From Strongyloides papillosus (Eukaryota > Nematoda > Chromadorea > Rhabditida > Strongyloididae): a stretch of 64,000 nucleotides of DNA. The position numbers and the translations under genes were made by a program. The DNA lies in assembly GCA_005656395.1 (NCBI GenBank), contig SRSI01000048.1, positions 2,108,001 through 2,172,000 of the forward strand, written 5' to 3'. Of this stretch, positions 48,684 to 59,887 are shown piece after piece. Below the pieces are notes generated by a model, which was not told where the DNA came from, made no database searches, and saw only the letters and a list, made by a program, of their open reading frames with translations. Position 1 is the stretch's first letter. Each line of letters begins with the position of its first letter.

Positions 48684-49218
48684 ATTTTAATTTAGCTTTT
48701 GTTGGAAGTCAGAAGTTAAATATATATACTAGCAAAGGGAAGAATTTTAGAGTTGAAATCTAACCTTTACCTTTATATATGGATGAACGTATGGCTTTTG
48801 TCAGCTACTAGAATTTTCGAGAAGATTTTAGAAATTCTTTTAGCGTTAATACCTGTCAAAGCGCTATTTTAGATAGAAAAACACGAATGTAATGACATGC
48901 ACACGTAACGAGGTCTAAAGTTTACTTTAGAAAACTTTGGTATTTACTTTAACCTATTAACTTAGTAGTTGAAATATGTCTTTAATACCTTGCATTTTAA
49001 TTTAACTGGTGTTTTTAAAAAACATTCGTTTCTATCATCTAAGGTTATCCCTTGACAGATGTAAGCGCTTAGAGAAAATCTAAGACCTTCTCACAAATTC
49101 TGATAGTTGATAGAATCTATACGTTCGTGCATATATATAGGTAGAAGTTAGTTAGATTTCAACTCTAAGATATTCTCATTTTGCCATATTTCCACACTAA
49201 AGCTGCTGTGTTACCGAC

Positions 49219-49500
49219 GTGCTTGAAGACAGGTACGAACGTAGGGAATCCCATCGGTAGTAGAGTTAAATCCGATGCAGAACAAGTCACTGAACAACTC
49301 TACGAAGTGGATTTCATCTTAGATGCACAACTTTCAGATGATGGCAACGGAAATATCTTGTAAAACGGAAGAACTATAGCCACCCCGATAATACATGGAG
49401 ATCAGCTAGAGTTTCTACTGTAAGTTTTTTTTCTTTTCTACAGAGTAGTAATAATTTCTTCTTACAGTTCCAAAAATAATTGATAAATTTTGGAAAGAAA
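49219..49500 (+). pseudogene. Chromodomain protein relic, right copy
   Basis: The frame gives EQVTEQLYEVDFILDAQLSDDG and GNIL. After a frameshift it continues VKRKNYSHPDNTWRSAR, a textbook chromodomain second half (VKW.GY..PDNTWE). The codon matching the left copy's ATG is GTG (49219-49221). A donor-like gtaagt and acceptor-like cttacag (about 49474) follow at the same place as in the left copy. The reading-frame breaks of the two copies differ in phase, so they decayed separately after the inversion or duplication. Confidence 0.65.
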
Positions 49501-49899
49501 CACGCAGTTTTGGCTTTTGGATCTTTTGGTTGGAAAAGTCAATTCACCAGCTAATTTTACTAAAGGAGTTAAATAGTATAAATGTATATAATTTGTAATT
49601 TTAAATGTAAAATATTTAAGGACTTAGTACTTATCTCTATATTTTAAAAAATATTCATAATAGAAGTATTGTTTTTATTCCATTCTATGTTTTGATAGTT
49701 GTAGAGTCATATTAAATTTATTGAATGAAATTTATCTTCATCAAAGTTATATATTTTTTGGTTTTCGTATATTACATTGACATATCTTAAATGATTTTGT
49801 TCATCTATTTTGTCATAAATTTAACATTAGCATTTTTCACGATTAGTTAGTAGAATGAATTATCAACCAAATCTCATTTCTGAATCTATACTAGAAATC

Positions 49900-50400
49900 A
49901 GTTGTGTAGAGAGGGGAATTACCTTTACATAGGTAGTGGGTATACTTTAGCTTGTTTTGAATTTGTCGATCTCTATAGAAAAAAAAATCTATATTTGAAA
50001 AAGGATCTTTAAACTGGGATTCAATAACTCTAAACTCCACAAAAAGGTTAGTTCAACAAAATTTATAATTTAATTAGTTTCTCACAGATTAAAAATGAAA
50101 TTGAGATATTGAATTCCTTGAACCATGGTAACATAATGAACCTCATATACCATTTTGATGACTTCAGAAACATCTACCCATATTATAATACTGTAATAAC
50201 TTGACACTCCGTCAATTTCTACGAGTATGAAGAGTTGTATCGGAACGGAAGATATGACGTTTTGTCAAGGAATTGTCAGTGCATTTATATACCTCCAATT
50301 AAAAAATATAATCCACGAGAACATAAGAATAGTAATTATGTATCTAACTGAAGCATTGTTTTACTGCATATGTCTTTAAATGTACAGAATTTTTGAAAAA
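49900..50400 (+). pseudogene. Protein kinase relic (Aurora/Polo-like N-lobe)
   Basis: After an acceptor-like tctcacag (about 50089), the sequence reads IKNEIEILNSLNHGNIMNL, then YHFDDF. This matches the kinase alpha-C helix with its Glu and the following NHPNI..L..HF.D segment. A stop occurs about 20 codons on. Farther right, in another frame, CQGIVSAFIYLQLKNIIH matches the helix before the catalytic loop (IVSAL.YLH...IIHRD), but HRD is replaced by HEN. Upstream, about 49925-50000, YIGSGYTLACFEFV could be a decayed glycine loop. No active kinase can be made. Confidence 0.6.
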
Positions 50401-50724
50401 AAATGACAGAAACTAATCATGGCATATGTTTAATCTGTTTAAAATTGAAAGGTAAGACCTTTTACTAATCTATCTTTATAAAATTCTAATGATTTCAGGC
50501 ATATTAAAGATTGATATAATAAATTACTTTACGCGGCACGAATAATCATAACAAGAACAGACTTAAGAGATCAATAATTATGTTTACACAGTATGCTTTT
50601 TTAGAATATAAAAAACTTTTCCTAATGATACTATTATATTATTACTTGCACACACAATTATATAAATACAATATTATTTAGCATTTTTAATCCGTACTTT
50701 TACTTCTAAAAAATACTTAAAATA

Positions 50725-52105
50725 ATGTTTAATTCTAATGAACAAAATGCTGTGATAAAAGGAATTGTATGTGAAATATGTAGTGATCATTCTGATGGAA
50801 ATCATTATGATATTCAAGCATGTAGATCATGTACAGCTTTTTTCAGAAGAACAGTTACCTTTAATAAAGCAAGTTATTAACACTATTATTTTAAATTACA
50901 TATTCTAGAAATACCATTGCAGTACCGATAATAACTGCATTATAAATTATAAAAATCGGAACACGTGCAAGCAATGTAGATTTAAAAAATGTTTAGATAA
51001 GGGAATGAATATTTTATCTGTTCAACCGAGACGAGAACCTACAGGATCACAACCGAATCGAAGAAACCGTAAAATTAGTATAAATAATATGACATTAGAA
51101 GCTACAATAAACTCCGATATTACCACAAATAAAAATATCTTATTTGATCACAGTTTAAAACAAAATGATCTTTCAAATTTTACAGCGATAAATAGTTATT
51201 CAATACAGAGAAAAAATATCGAAGAAAATTACAATAAAAATTGCGGTGAAAATACATTTTCTGAATTTATCAAATCTTATACTTCCGTTGAGTGTAAAAA
51301 TTTTACTGCCATATTTAAAGAATATGTAACCAAATACATTGAAATCAGAGAATCATTAAAATACATACACATTACTGATCCATTTATTATTATAAATAAC
51401 AATATTAGTAATTTACCATTAAAAGAGTTTACTCCTCAAGATATATCACTACTAGCACGTAGTGATCTCACAAGTGTCACACTATGGATATCACAAATAA
51501 AAGAATATTTACAATTCACTGATTCAGAAAAAGCTTCATTACTAAAACGTTTTTCATTACGAAAAATTATGCTTGACCATTGTTATATGACGTCTAAATA
51601 CAAAGACCATTTTGAGAAAGGTAATTTAGTAATGCCCAACTATACCTATATTCCAATTGATAAAACAGGTTACGAAAAGGAAAATGATAATTTTTTTACA
51701 AGAGAAATTGTTTATAACATATTTAGGAAAACATTTAATTATGCCATTGAATGTATTATAAAACCGATGTATAGATTAAATTTATCAGAAGAAGAAATTG
51801 TATTTTTGTATTTTCTTATTTTATGGAATAGAAATAATGAAAAATATGTATCAATAGATAAAAGATATATCTTTTTAAATCAAAGAAATTGGGCATTAAA
51901 ATGTCTTTCTATACATTATTGGGAAAAAAATATTTCAAATCCGGATATAAGACTTGGCGAAATTACGTTGCTGTTAAAAGAACTTGAATGGTGTTGCTTT
52001 TTACATTGTGAAGATTATATGACAAGTAGATGTTTTGATATAAATTATTTAAAAGAAAAATGGTACGATAATGTATGTTATTCAAAAATAAACTTTGATA
52101 TTTAA
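50725..52105 (+). CDS. Nuclear hormone receptor, nematode type
   Basis: Exons 50725-50868 and 50909-52105 give 446 residues. The DNA-binding domain has all eight zinc cysteines (16, 19, 33, 36; then 52, 58, 68, 71), and CRSCTAFFRRTV as the P-box helix followed by KYHCSTDNNC and CRFKKC. The P-box Cys-Arg-Ser-Cys resembles the supplementary receptors expanded in nematodes. Residues 90-446 should be the ligand-binding domain; it is helical (ISLLARSDLTSVTLWISQIKE) but poorly conserved. The 40-bp intron uses a GC donor (GCAAGT) at 50869. A GT donor four bases on would shift the frame and lose the fourth finger cysteine set. The receptor would act as a ligand-dependent transcription factor; its ligand is unknown. 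Confidence 0.88.
50869..50908 (+). other. GC-AG intron (phase 0, 40 bp)
   Basis: The donor AAA|GCAAGT and acceptor attctag| give VTFNK-KYHC, the proper spacing for the second zinc finger. The alternatives do not work: GT at 50873 leaves the next exon out of frame, and GT at about 50851 keeps frame but deletes six residues of the finger. Confidence 0.75.
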
Positions 52106-53263
52106 GAGTTTATATAATATCATACTTTAATTATGTATAATATTTAATTAATTTTTAATGGTTTCTTTATTATTTTTGCAAGACTTTTTGCATTATTAAC
52201 ATGTGATATAAATTTTAAATGTCTTTACATTAAATACATCTGATCAATAAATTATTTTAAAATGATGAAATTGGAATTGAAACTTTTTGGAGTAATAATT
52301 ATTATGTTGATGTAATTTTTCAAATATAAAAAAATATAATAAATAAATAAAGTAAGTTTTATTTTTTTAAATATATTTACAATTTATATAAAATAAACGC
52401 TTTTTTTAATGTGGGATAATATTATTTTTAAACGTTGTTTAATTAATAGTTTTTTCCTAAAATTTCATTTCTAAAACTTATATTAATAATTAATCACCTT
52501 TTAAAAGACACTATTAATATATTTTAAAATAAAATATTCTACTAGGGTAAGATCTTGAAATATTAATGAGCAAGGAATTGTTAATCTAATCATAGTCTAC
52601 TAATTCTTTTAATAAATTAATGTTATACTACTGTTTTAATACCATCTGTTATTAAGATATAAACTTTTATTTATAAACCGAAATTTTATTTTAATTAAAA
52701 TTCATTAAGAAAATTGGATTACAAACAATTTCATTTATACAGTTTATTGCTATTTTTTAAACTTAGTTATATAAACAATTATCTATGCTTTTTTATAAAA
52801 TAAAATATAAAAATTAACTAAATTATTATAGATATTTAAAAAATAAAGTTATCAATCTTTTGAACCACTAAAATTATTAAAGTGACAAAACAAATGCTGT
52901 TAGGTAAAAGTTTAATGACCTCTATAGATTACTTCGCAAAGTTGTTTGGAGATATAAACTTGAACTAGAATGATATTATAAAGTATATGCATTATGATGT
53001 AAAGCTTTGTTTATATATAAAACGTTCTAAATTGCAACAAGAATTGTAACATTTTAAACGCATGCTTAATTATATATAAAGTAAATGCGGCAAAAAAAGT
53101 ATCTTAAAATTATATCCAATATATCCATTCGTTTTAACTTTTATTTTTAATATTTTGTATCTTATACATATTATTTATAGAATTTAAGTATTTATTTATT
53201 TTACATTACTATATATTTGTCAATAATTGTGACTAAATAATTTAACAAAACTCTGCAAATAAA
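52106..53263. other. Intergenic, AT-rich
   Basis: Nothing recognised. A TATA-like, A/T-only composition precedes the Asn-rich gene. Confidence 0.45.
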
Positions 53264-56041
53264 ATGAATCCTTATTTAAATGGTTTATCAGATATCTCAG
53301 GTCAACCTTTCTTTAATCAAGATGTGAATCGAATACAAAGGCAAAATAACATTTCAATGATGCCTACCAATTCAAATTTACAACCAAATTCGTCTAATTC
53401 TCTTACTAATTTAATTAATGCACTCAATAGATCTGGGCACATAAATTCTAATGGCATTCCAAATTATAATAATACATTTGATACTATTAATACCATAAAC
53501 AATTCAATTCCAATAAATAATAGGATATCTCAAAATACTATTCAACAACAACCTTCAAATTTACCCAATTCTGTTAGATGTGAGGTAAAACCAAACATAA
53601 ATTATAATGAACCTAATTACTCAAATTTAAAGTTACTTTTATCATCGAATCAAAACCCAAACGTGAATTCAAATGTCAGAAAAGACATAATGCAAAACAA
53701 TTCTCTTAATCAAAATATTAATCAAAAACCTAAATCTACAAATTATGATCCCTCAATATTACATTCATTGTTTCCTGCCCCACATTTTACAACTGAAATG
53801 CTCAGTAAAGTAAATTTAGAAGCATCATATAGTGAAGAAAAGAATGGATACGATTTACCTTTTAGTGATATTGCAACATTACGATTCTTTTATAATATAG
53901 GTATTCGACATTTTAAAAATATTATAGCTAAACATGAAGAAACAAAAAATAGTATACCTTATAATAACAACCTTATTTCATTACTTAATCAAAATAACTT
54001 CAGAGGACATCAAGAAGTTTCAAATGATCAAACAATGCAAAAAATAAATACTAATTCGTTCTCACAAAATATAAAATCTACAAATTTTCAAAACACCCCT
54101 GAATATATAGAAACACCAATTTTATTTCGTAATGGCAATTCAAGTAATAACATTTATGCAAACAATTTATCACTAAATAACAGAATGCAATCAAATATCA
54201 ATCAAAAAAATGCTATTGAACTACTTCAACAGCAACAAATGAATCTCCGGGATGATTTAAATAGCCATCAAAGGACTAATTATCCCATTCAATATCAATC
54301 AGTAGTGCAAACTCAACAAAAAATAGTATCAGAACCACTTAACTTTTTACAATCTCATCAAAGAGTACTCAATGAGCCATCAAACTTCGATAATACTTAC
54401 CAAAGAGGAAATATAATAACAAATCAACAAAATATGTCAATCTCTATGTATGAAGCATCGAATAATATCGAAGTAAGAAGAGATTGTAGCAATGATAAAA
54501 CTTCTACTTCTTCAAATGAAACAAACTCCAATGGCAATATTTCGGAGAAAAAGGATACAACTCCTGAAATAAAACAAGAAGCAGAAGATGATTACGATTA
54601 CAGTTCAAACTTTAGTCTAAATAACGAAGAGAACGAAGTTAATAAATTATCACCTTCACCTTCATCATCACCTGAAGTTTCTAATGATAACGATTTAACT
54701 AATAATTTAAATTCATCTACGAGTACAGCTATAGAAAGTGATGATTTTCTAAACCACAGCATGGAAATTAAAAGTGAATTTACGAAGCAATTTCCAGTAT
54801 GCATTATTCAAAGAGTTTCTGATATTGTTAATATACTCAATAATGATTCTAGAAATAAAATAACCAATAACAAAAGTGATGACGACTTAGTTGATCCAGA
54901 AGAATTTAAAGATACAATAGATTACCAAGAAGAAATATTAGGTATCAATGAGAACCGCACATTACAACAAAAAATTCATGAAAATGGAAAGTTAACTATT
55001 GATAAAATGAAGAATATACTTAATAATATTAATTCTTTATCAGAAATTGAAGAATTAAGTGATGATTTAACAATGGAATCAACAAGTAGCAATATATCTA
55101 ATCCATCAAAGCGCCCTCGACAACCAAGTCTTGAAAAACAGCTCAATGTTAATAATTTATCTGAATTTGATAATAATCCTTCTTTAAAGGATGATTCTAT
55201 TAAACAAAATGGGGTGAAACGTTTTAAAGAATCAAATTCAGATAGTGATACATTTTATTCAAATTGTTCCAGTGACAAAAATCTTGCAAAGTTACCAAGT
55301 AAATCTATCAGTAAGATAGATAATAGTGGTGAATTTCTTAGTTTTCTTATTAATTCTAATTCTTTTAATGATGATGATGTAGCCACTTTATTATATAGTG
55401 ACGGAAAATACTCTATTTCAAGCGAAAAAATTAATATCCTTGAAAATACAATTGATCAATCAAGATTTGGAGAGGTATGTAGTACAAAGTCAGGGAAAGA
55501 AAATGAGGATTTTGGAAAGATTTCCAATAGAAATGTGGTGGAATCAGAAACGTTAAGGGATAAAAAAACTATAAATCTAAATATTAATAACATTATTGTT
55601 TCACCATTCATTGACAGTTATATATCATACATTAAAAATGAATTTCTACGTCAACTAAGAAAAAAGAGAAGAAGTCAGCTTCAAAATCGTACACCAATTA
55701 ATTTAAACACCTCTGAAAACAATATATCTATATCATTACCACAAGAATCAAGTAGCAATGTAAATAAAGTTCAGATTTATAATTCATCAAATCAGGAGCG
55801 TGTAGAAGCTCCAAAAAATATTACTGAAAATATTTCACTTTTGGAAAGTGTGCAAAATTTTCCACGAATACAAAATACATCAGTAGACATTTCTAATAAT
55901 CTTCAACCAAATCAAATACCTTCTAATATATCAGAATCTTTTTTTAAAATTGATAATTCACCATCAAAAATTCATTATCACATAGCTTTACAACGGTCTT
56001 CTGAATTAGAAGAATTATTGAAAGGAAGTATGAGTAAATAA
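53264..56041 (+). CDS. Asn-rich, largely disordered protein, unrecognised
   Basis: Single exon, 925 residues, with very high Asn and Ser and several Gln runs (ELLQQQQMN near 320). The N-terminal 170 residues are Asn/Gln-rich. A better-ordered block at about 165-225 (SILHSLFPAPHF, LPFSDIATLRFFYNIGIRHF) has real amino-acid diversity and may be a small folded domain. An acidic Ser/Asp region follows (about 430-530). Near 790 FIDSYISYIKNEFLRQLRKKRR is an amphipathic, basic helix that might bind nucleic acid. It contains LxxLL-like stretches and could be a transcriptional co-regulator, but no family is identified. Asn richness partly reflects the AT bias (AAT/AAC codons). Confidence 0.75.
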   Translation: MNPYLNGLSDISGQPFFNQDVNRIQRQNNISMMPTNSNLQPNSSNSLTNLINALNRSGHINSNGIPNYNNTFDTINTINNSIPINNRISQNTIQQQPSNLPNSVRCEVKPNINYNEPNYSNLKLLLSSNQNPNVNSNVRKDIMQNNSLNQNINQKPKSTNYDPSILHSLFPAPHFTTEMLSKVNLEASYSEEKNGYDLPFSDIATLRFFYNIGIRHFKNIIAKHEETKNSIPYNNNLISLLNQNNFRGHQEVSNDQTMQKINTNSFSQNIKSTNFQNTPEYIETPILFRNGNSSNNIYANNLSLNNRMQSNINQKNAIELLQQQQMNLRDDLNSHQRTNYPIQYQSVVQTQQKIVSEPLNFLQSHQRVLNEPSNFDNTYQRGNIITNQQNMSISMYEASNNIEVRRDCSNDKTSTSSNETNSNGNISEKKDTTPEIKQEAEDDYDYSSNFSLNNEENEVNKLSPSPSSSPEVSNDNDLTNNLNSSTSTAIESDDFLNHSMEIKSEFTKQFPVCIIQRVSDIVNILNNDSRNKITNNKSDDDLVDPEEFKDTIDYQEEILGINENRTLQQKIHENGKLTIDKMKNILNNINSLSEIEELSDDLTMESTSSNISNPSKRPRQPSLEKQLNVNNLSEFDNNPSLKDDSIKQNGVKRFKESNSDSDTFYSNCSSDKNLAKLPSKSISKIDNSGEFLSFLINSNSFNDDDVATLLYSDGKYSISSEKINILENTIDQSRFGEVCSTKSGKENEDFGKISNRNVVESETLRDKKTINLNINNIIVSPFIDSYISYIKNEFLRQLRKKRRSQLQNRTPINLNTSENNISISLPQESSSNVNKVQIYNSSNQERVEAPKNITENISLLESVQNFPRIQNTSVDISNNLQPNQIPSNISESFFKIDNSPSKIHYHIALQRSSELEELLKGSMSK

Positions 56042-56517
56042 TTAAAGTATTTGTATATTTGGTATCATATCATAAATAAATTTTTTACGCACTTATAGTC
56101 ATAAATTATTTTTTTAGTGTTAGTGGAAGGTTATGCTTTTCCGGGTTTTGTCAAACTTCTCAACACATCTTTTTTTATGATTTCTTTTTATCATCTTAAA
56201 ATTATTTGTAAATATTGTACATTATGGGATTGTAATAAATTTACCAGAAATCAATATTTATCACATTACTCGTTCACTAATATCGTAATTATTCATTTAT
56301 AAAAGAAATTGATATTATTATAATAATACTTAAACACCTCTAAAAATCTTACAAGCTTATGCTTGGTTTTTTAAAGCTTTAAACACAATGTTTTTATCAA
56401 CAAAACAATATTTGTGTGTTTGTTAGATTAGCGCATATATAATAACCCGAAATAATAATAAAATAACTTCACTTATTTATTATCAAATATTTAAATACTA
56501 CTCTTTTGTTAGTAATA
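56042..56517. other. Intergenic, AT-rich
   Basis: Upstream region of the aPKC gene. No motif is recognised; the 61-codon frame at 56117 looks spurious. Confidence 0.45.
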
Positions 56518-58412
56518 ATGGTTACTAAATTAAAAAATAATAAAATTAAGCTAAAAATTAAGTTTTTATCTGATGTTTTTATTGTATGGATTGAGAATAC
56601 CCTGTCCTATGAAAATTTTGAAAATACAATTAAAGACATTTGTAGGATATCATTTGATGAAAAATGCACATTTAAATGGATTGATGATGAGGGTGATCCT
56701 TGTACTATTTCATCACCAATTGAATTAGAAGAAGCTATTAGTGTCACCAGTGAAAATGAAGATAATGAAATGTGCGTTTACGTTTTCAATGGTCAACCTA
56801 TTATTCCTGGAATGCCCTGTAAAAATGAAGTTGGTATGTTATAAGATTTTTTTTTGATAATCTATTTATTTTTAGATGGTATCTATAGAAAAGGTGCTAA
56901 AAGATGGAAAAAATTTTATTATAATAATGGTCATAGATTTTATGGAAAGAATCCAACTTACAAAACACAATGCTTAGTTTGTAAAACATATATTTGGGGT
57001 ATTAGTTTACAAGGATATCAATGTATTGACTGCAAAATTTCTGTTCATAAAAAATGCCATTCTAATGTACATTATAAATGTAAACCAAACACTGTAGCTA
57101 CAGAGAAAGATACATGTACAAGATATTTTAGTTCTAATCAAGCATTTTTTAATGAATTCAGTTTTGACAAAGAAAATATAACGCCAAAAGATATTAATTC
57201 TTTTTCAAAATGTATATTAAATCACAGAAATTCGGAAAACCATATCTTAAAGGTTACCGGAACTAGCAATAAAGTTACACTGGATGATTTCAATTTATTA
57301 ACCGTTATTGGACGTGGTTCCTATGCAAAAGTTGTACAAGCAGAACACAAAAAAACAAAAAATATCTACGCAATAAAAATAATCAAAAAAGAAATGTTTA
57401 ACTGTGATGAGGAAAGTGATTGGGTCCAAACTGAAAAATCTATATTTGAACTTGCATCAAATCACCCATTTTTAGTTGGACTTCATTCTTGTTTCCAGAC
57501 GGATTTACGTTTGTTCTTTGTTATTGAATTTGTTCCTGGTGGTGATTTAATGTACCACATGCAAAGACACCGAAAACTACCAGAGGATCATGTTCGTTTC
57601 TACGCAGCAGAAATAGTTTTAGCTCTCCATTTCCTTCATTATAATGGAATTATTTATCGTGATTTGAAACTTGATAATGTACTTATTGATTCAACGGGAC
57701 ATATAAAACTAACTGATTATGGGATGTGTAAAACAAATATCGGACCTGGAGATTACACTAATACTTTTTGTGGAACACCAAATTATATAGCTCCAGAAAT
57801 TTTACGTGGTGAAAGTTATAATTTTTCAATAGATTGGTGGGCATTAGGTGTCTTGATGTATGAAATGATGGTTGGAAGATCACCATTTGATGTTTATGAA
57901 ATGGATCTTAATTCAACTCAAACAGCAGAAGAATATTTATTTCAAGTTATCTTAGATAAGCAAATTGTAATTCCAAGAATTCTTTCTGTCAAAGCAGGAA
58001 ATGTTTTAAGATGTTTCTTAAATAAGGTAATAAATAATGTTTTTGAAATGTTAATAACTTTTTACAGTTTCCAAAAGAAAGATTAGGATGTAATATAAAT
58101 TTAGAAATCGGTTTAGAACAAATAAAGAATAATGTTTTCTTTAAGAACTTTATTGATTGGGGAATGGTAAGATTATTTTTTTAATTGAAATAATATTAAT
58201 TTTTTTAGTTAGAGGCAAAACAAATTCAACCCCCATATGATCCACAAATTCAATCTGACAGAGATTTGCAACATTTCGATAAAGAGTTTACTGATGAAGG
58301 TCCTAATTTAACTATTGACGATCCGAATATCATTAGTAGTATCAATCAAACAGAATTTGAAGGATTCGAGTATGTTAATCCTCTTTTAATGGCCAGAGAA
58401 GATAGTGTTTAA
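56518..58412 (+). CDS. pkc-3: Atypical protein kinase C (PKC-3/PKC iota type)
   Basis: Four exons, 56518-56833, 56876-58026, 58068-58166 and 58209-58412, with introns of 42, 41 and 42 bp, give 589 residues (human PKC iota about 596). PB1 domain at about 8-95; pseudosubstrate RKGAKRWKK at about 110-118, with Ala in place of Ser; one C1 zinc domain at 125-174; kinase from about 242 ([18 protein letters not shown] [11 protein letters not shown] in place of [15 protein letters not shown]). The AGC tail has [11 protein letters not shown], with Glu in place of the phospho-Ser of the hydrophobic motif, as in other atypical PKCs. With PAR-6, PAR-3 and CDC-42 it sets anterior polarity in embryos and apical identity in epithelia. 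The ATG at 56518 was chosen because the frame upstream has only TTG. Confidence 0.96.
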
Positions 58413-58598
58413 CTTTTTAATAATATTTGTATTTTTTAATTTATTTAAAATCATTAACATTTGAATATTTAATTGATAATAAATTGAAGGTTACCTTTAT
58501 TAACAAATATACAGGAAATTTTAAAATTATCTTCCGTTCTCTAAAAGAAATCAGTATGTTGTACTTGGAAAGAAGTTTACTACATTTATAAGCATATT

Positions 58599-59433
58599 AT
58601 GCTTCTTAACAGACCCGTAAAAGGATTTCTTCTAGATATTACAGGTGTATTATACAATACATCCAGTAATGGTGGTACTGCTATTGAAGGTTCAATTGAA
58701 GCTGTAAAAAGGTAAATACTATTTTTTTTTCTAAAAAAATGTTCCCAGACTTTATGAAGAAAGTAAAGTTGCTTTCGTTAGCAATGAATCCTCACATACA
58801 CGACAACATTTATTAGATAGATTGACAAGACTTGGCTTTAAACTAAATATGAATGATATTTATACACCTGCTCCAGTTGCAATTGACATCATGAAAAAAA
58901 ACAATTTACGTCCATATTTATTGGTGCATAAAGATTGTTTGGATGAATTTATAGATTTAGATACGTCAAATCCTAATTGTGTCCTCATGGGAGATGCTGA
59001 AAATGATTTTACATTCCATAAGATGAATGAGGCATTTAAAGTTTTATTAAATACAAAAAATAGTAAATTGTTTACTATGGGTAATGGAAAATTTTATCAA
59101 AGAGAGGATGGTCCTTGTTTGGATGTTGGAGCATTTGGTGCAGCATTAAAATATGCCACAAATTGTGAACATGAAATCATTGGTAAACCAAATGAATCAT
59201 ATTTTATGACAGCAGTAAATAAAATGAATTTGAATAAAGATGATGTTGTTATGATAGGTGACGACATTGTATCTGATGTTGGGGGTGCACAAAAGATTGG
59301 TATACGAGGGATATCAGTTAGAACTGGTAAATGGAGGCCTGAATGGGAGAGTCATCCTGATGTAACACCAGATTTTATTGGAAATAATCTTAAAGAAATA
59401 GTTGATATGATTCTTGATAACAAAGTTAAATGA
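58599..59433 (+). CDS. lhpp: LHPP-type HAD phosphatase
   Basis: Exons 58599-58711 and 58749-59433 (37-bp phase-2 intron) give 265 residues, like human LHPP (270). HAD motif I is LLDITGVLY with the nucleophile Asp near residue 13; NESSHTR follows motif II; RPYLLVHKD and DTSNPNCV are LHPP-specific; the metal-binding motif IV is GDDIVSDVGGAQ. Family members hydrolyse phospholysine, phosphohistidine and pyrophosphate; human LHPP is a protein-histidine phosphatase. The gene starts only 187 bp after the PKC-3 stop on the same strand, close enough that shared transcription is possible but not shown. Confidence 0.93.
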
Positions 59434-59887
59434 TGTGTAAATAAAATTATTGTTTATATTTTTTAAAGGAAGTGATTAAATCGTTTGATTAAATATTCTT
59501 TTTTGCAAAAAATTTGACAAAATTATCATAAGATATCTGTGATATGTATCGTTTCATTGGTATAGAAAAACATTCTTGAGTTTTATTTCAAATTTATTAT
59601 GGGTAATTTGAGTTAACGGATAAATCAAATCTTCTTTTGTCTATTAATGTGTTCTTGAGGTAAATTTTATCTTTTTCAATATAACTATTTGTAAATATTT
59701 GCTATTGATTTTGTAATGCTATATTTATAAACAAAATTTTTTTGTAAAACAATTTTCAGGAAATAACGAGTGGTTTAAAAGATACTTTACAAAGATTAGA
59801 TAAAATTAAATTTAATTACTTTTTTTATAACAAATTATCTTTGTCAATTAGCTTTACTGAAGTCGGTTTAAGATATTTAATTAGAAA
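59434..59887. other. Intergenic between convergent genes
   Basis: AT-rich 3' flanks of LHPP and the ShKT protein. Nothing recognised. Confidence 0.45.

Larger units (their letters stand above)
48400..49520. repeat. Large inverted repeat with head-to-head chromodomain pseudogenes
   Basis: The left arm (about 48400-48890) read on the minus strand aligns with the right arm (about 49020-49520) read on plus, with a spacer of roughly 130 bp. Anchors from the centre outwards include gttagatttcaactctaa (right arm about 49150; complement at 48749-48767), caagtcactg...gaactctatg/caactctacg, catcttagatgca, and taatttcttctta in the outer part. The arms include the upstream region, the coding part and an intron. 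Identity looks like roughly 60-70%, with indels, so the duplication is old. GC content is visibly higher than in the flanks, as expected of former coding DNA. Confidence 0.75.

Noticed and set aside
50725..50877. Reading the nuclear receptor first exon straight on to a stop
   Set aside because: The frame ends at a TAA right after NKASY, inside the zinc finger; splicing with the GC donor restores the full eight-cysteine domain, so it is not a truncated gene.
58413..58598. PKC-3 and LHPP as an operon
   Set aside because: They are on the same strand and 187 bp apart, but no SL2-type signal could be recognised and spacing alone is weak evidence in a compact genome.
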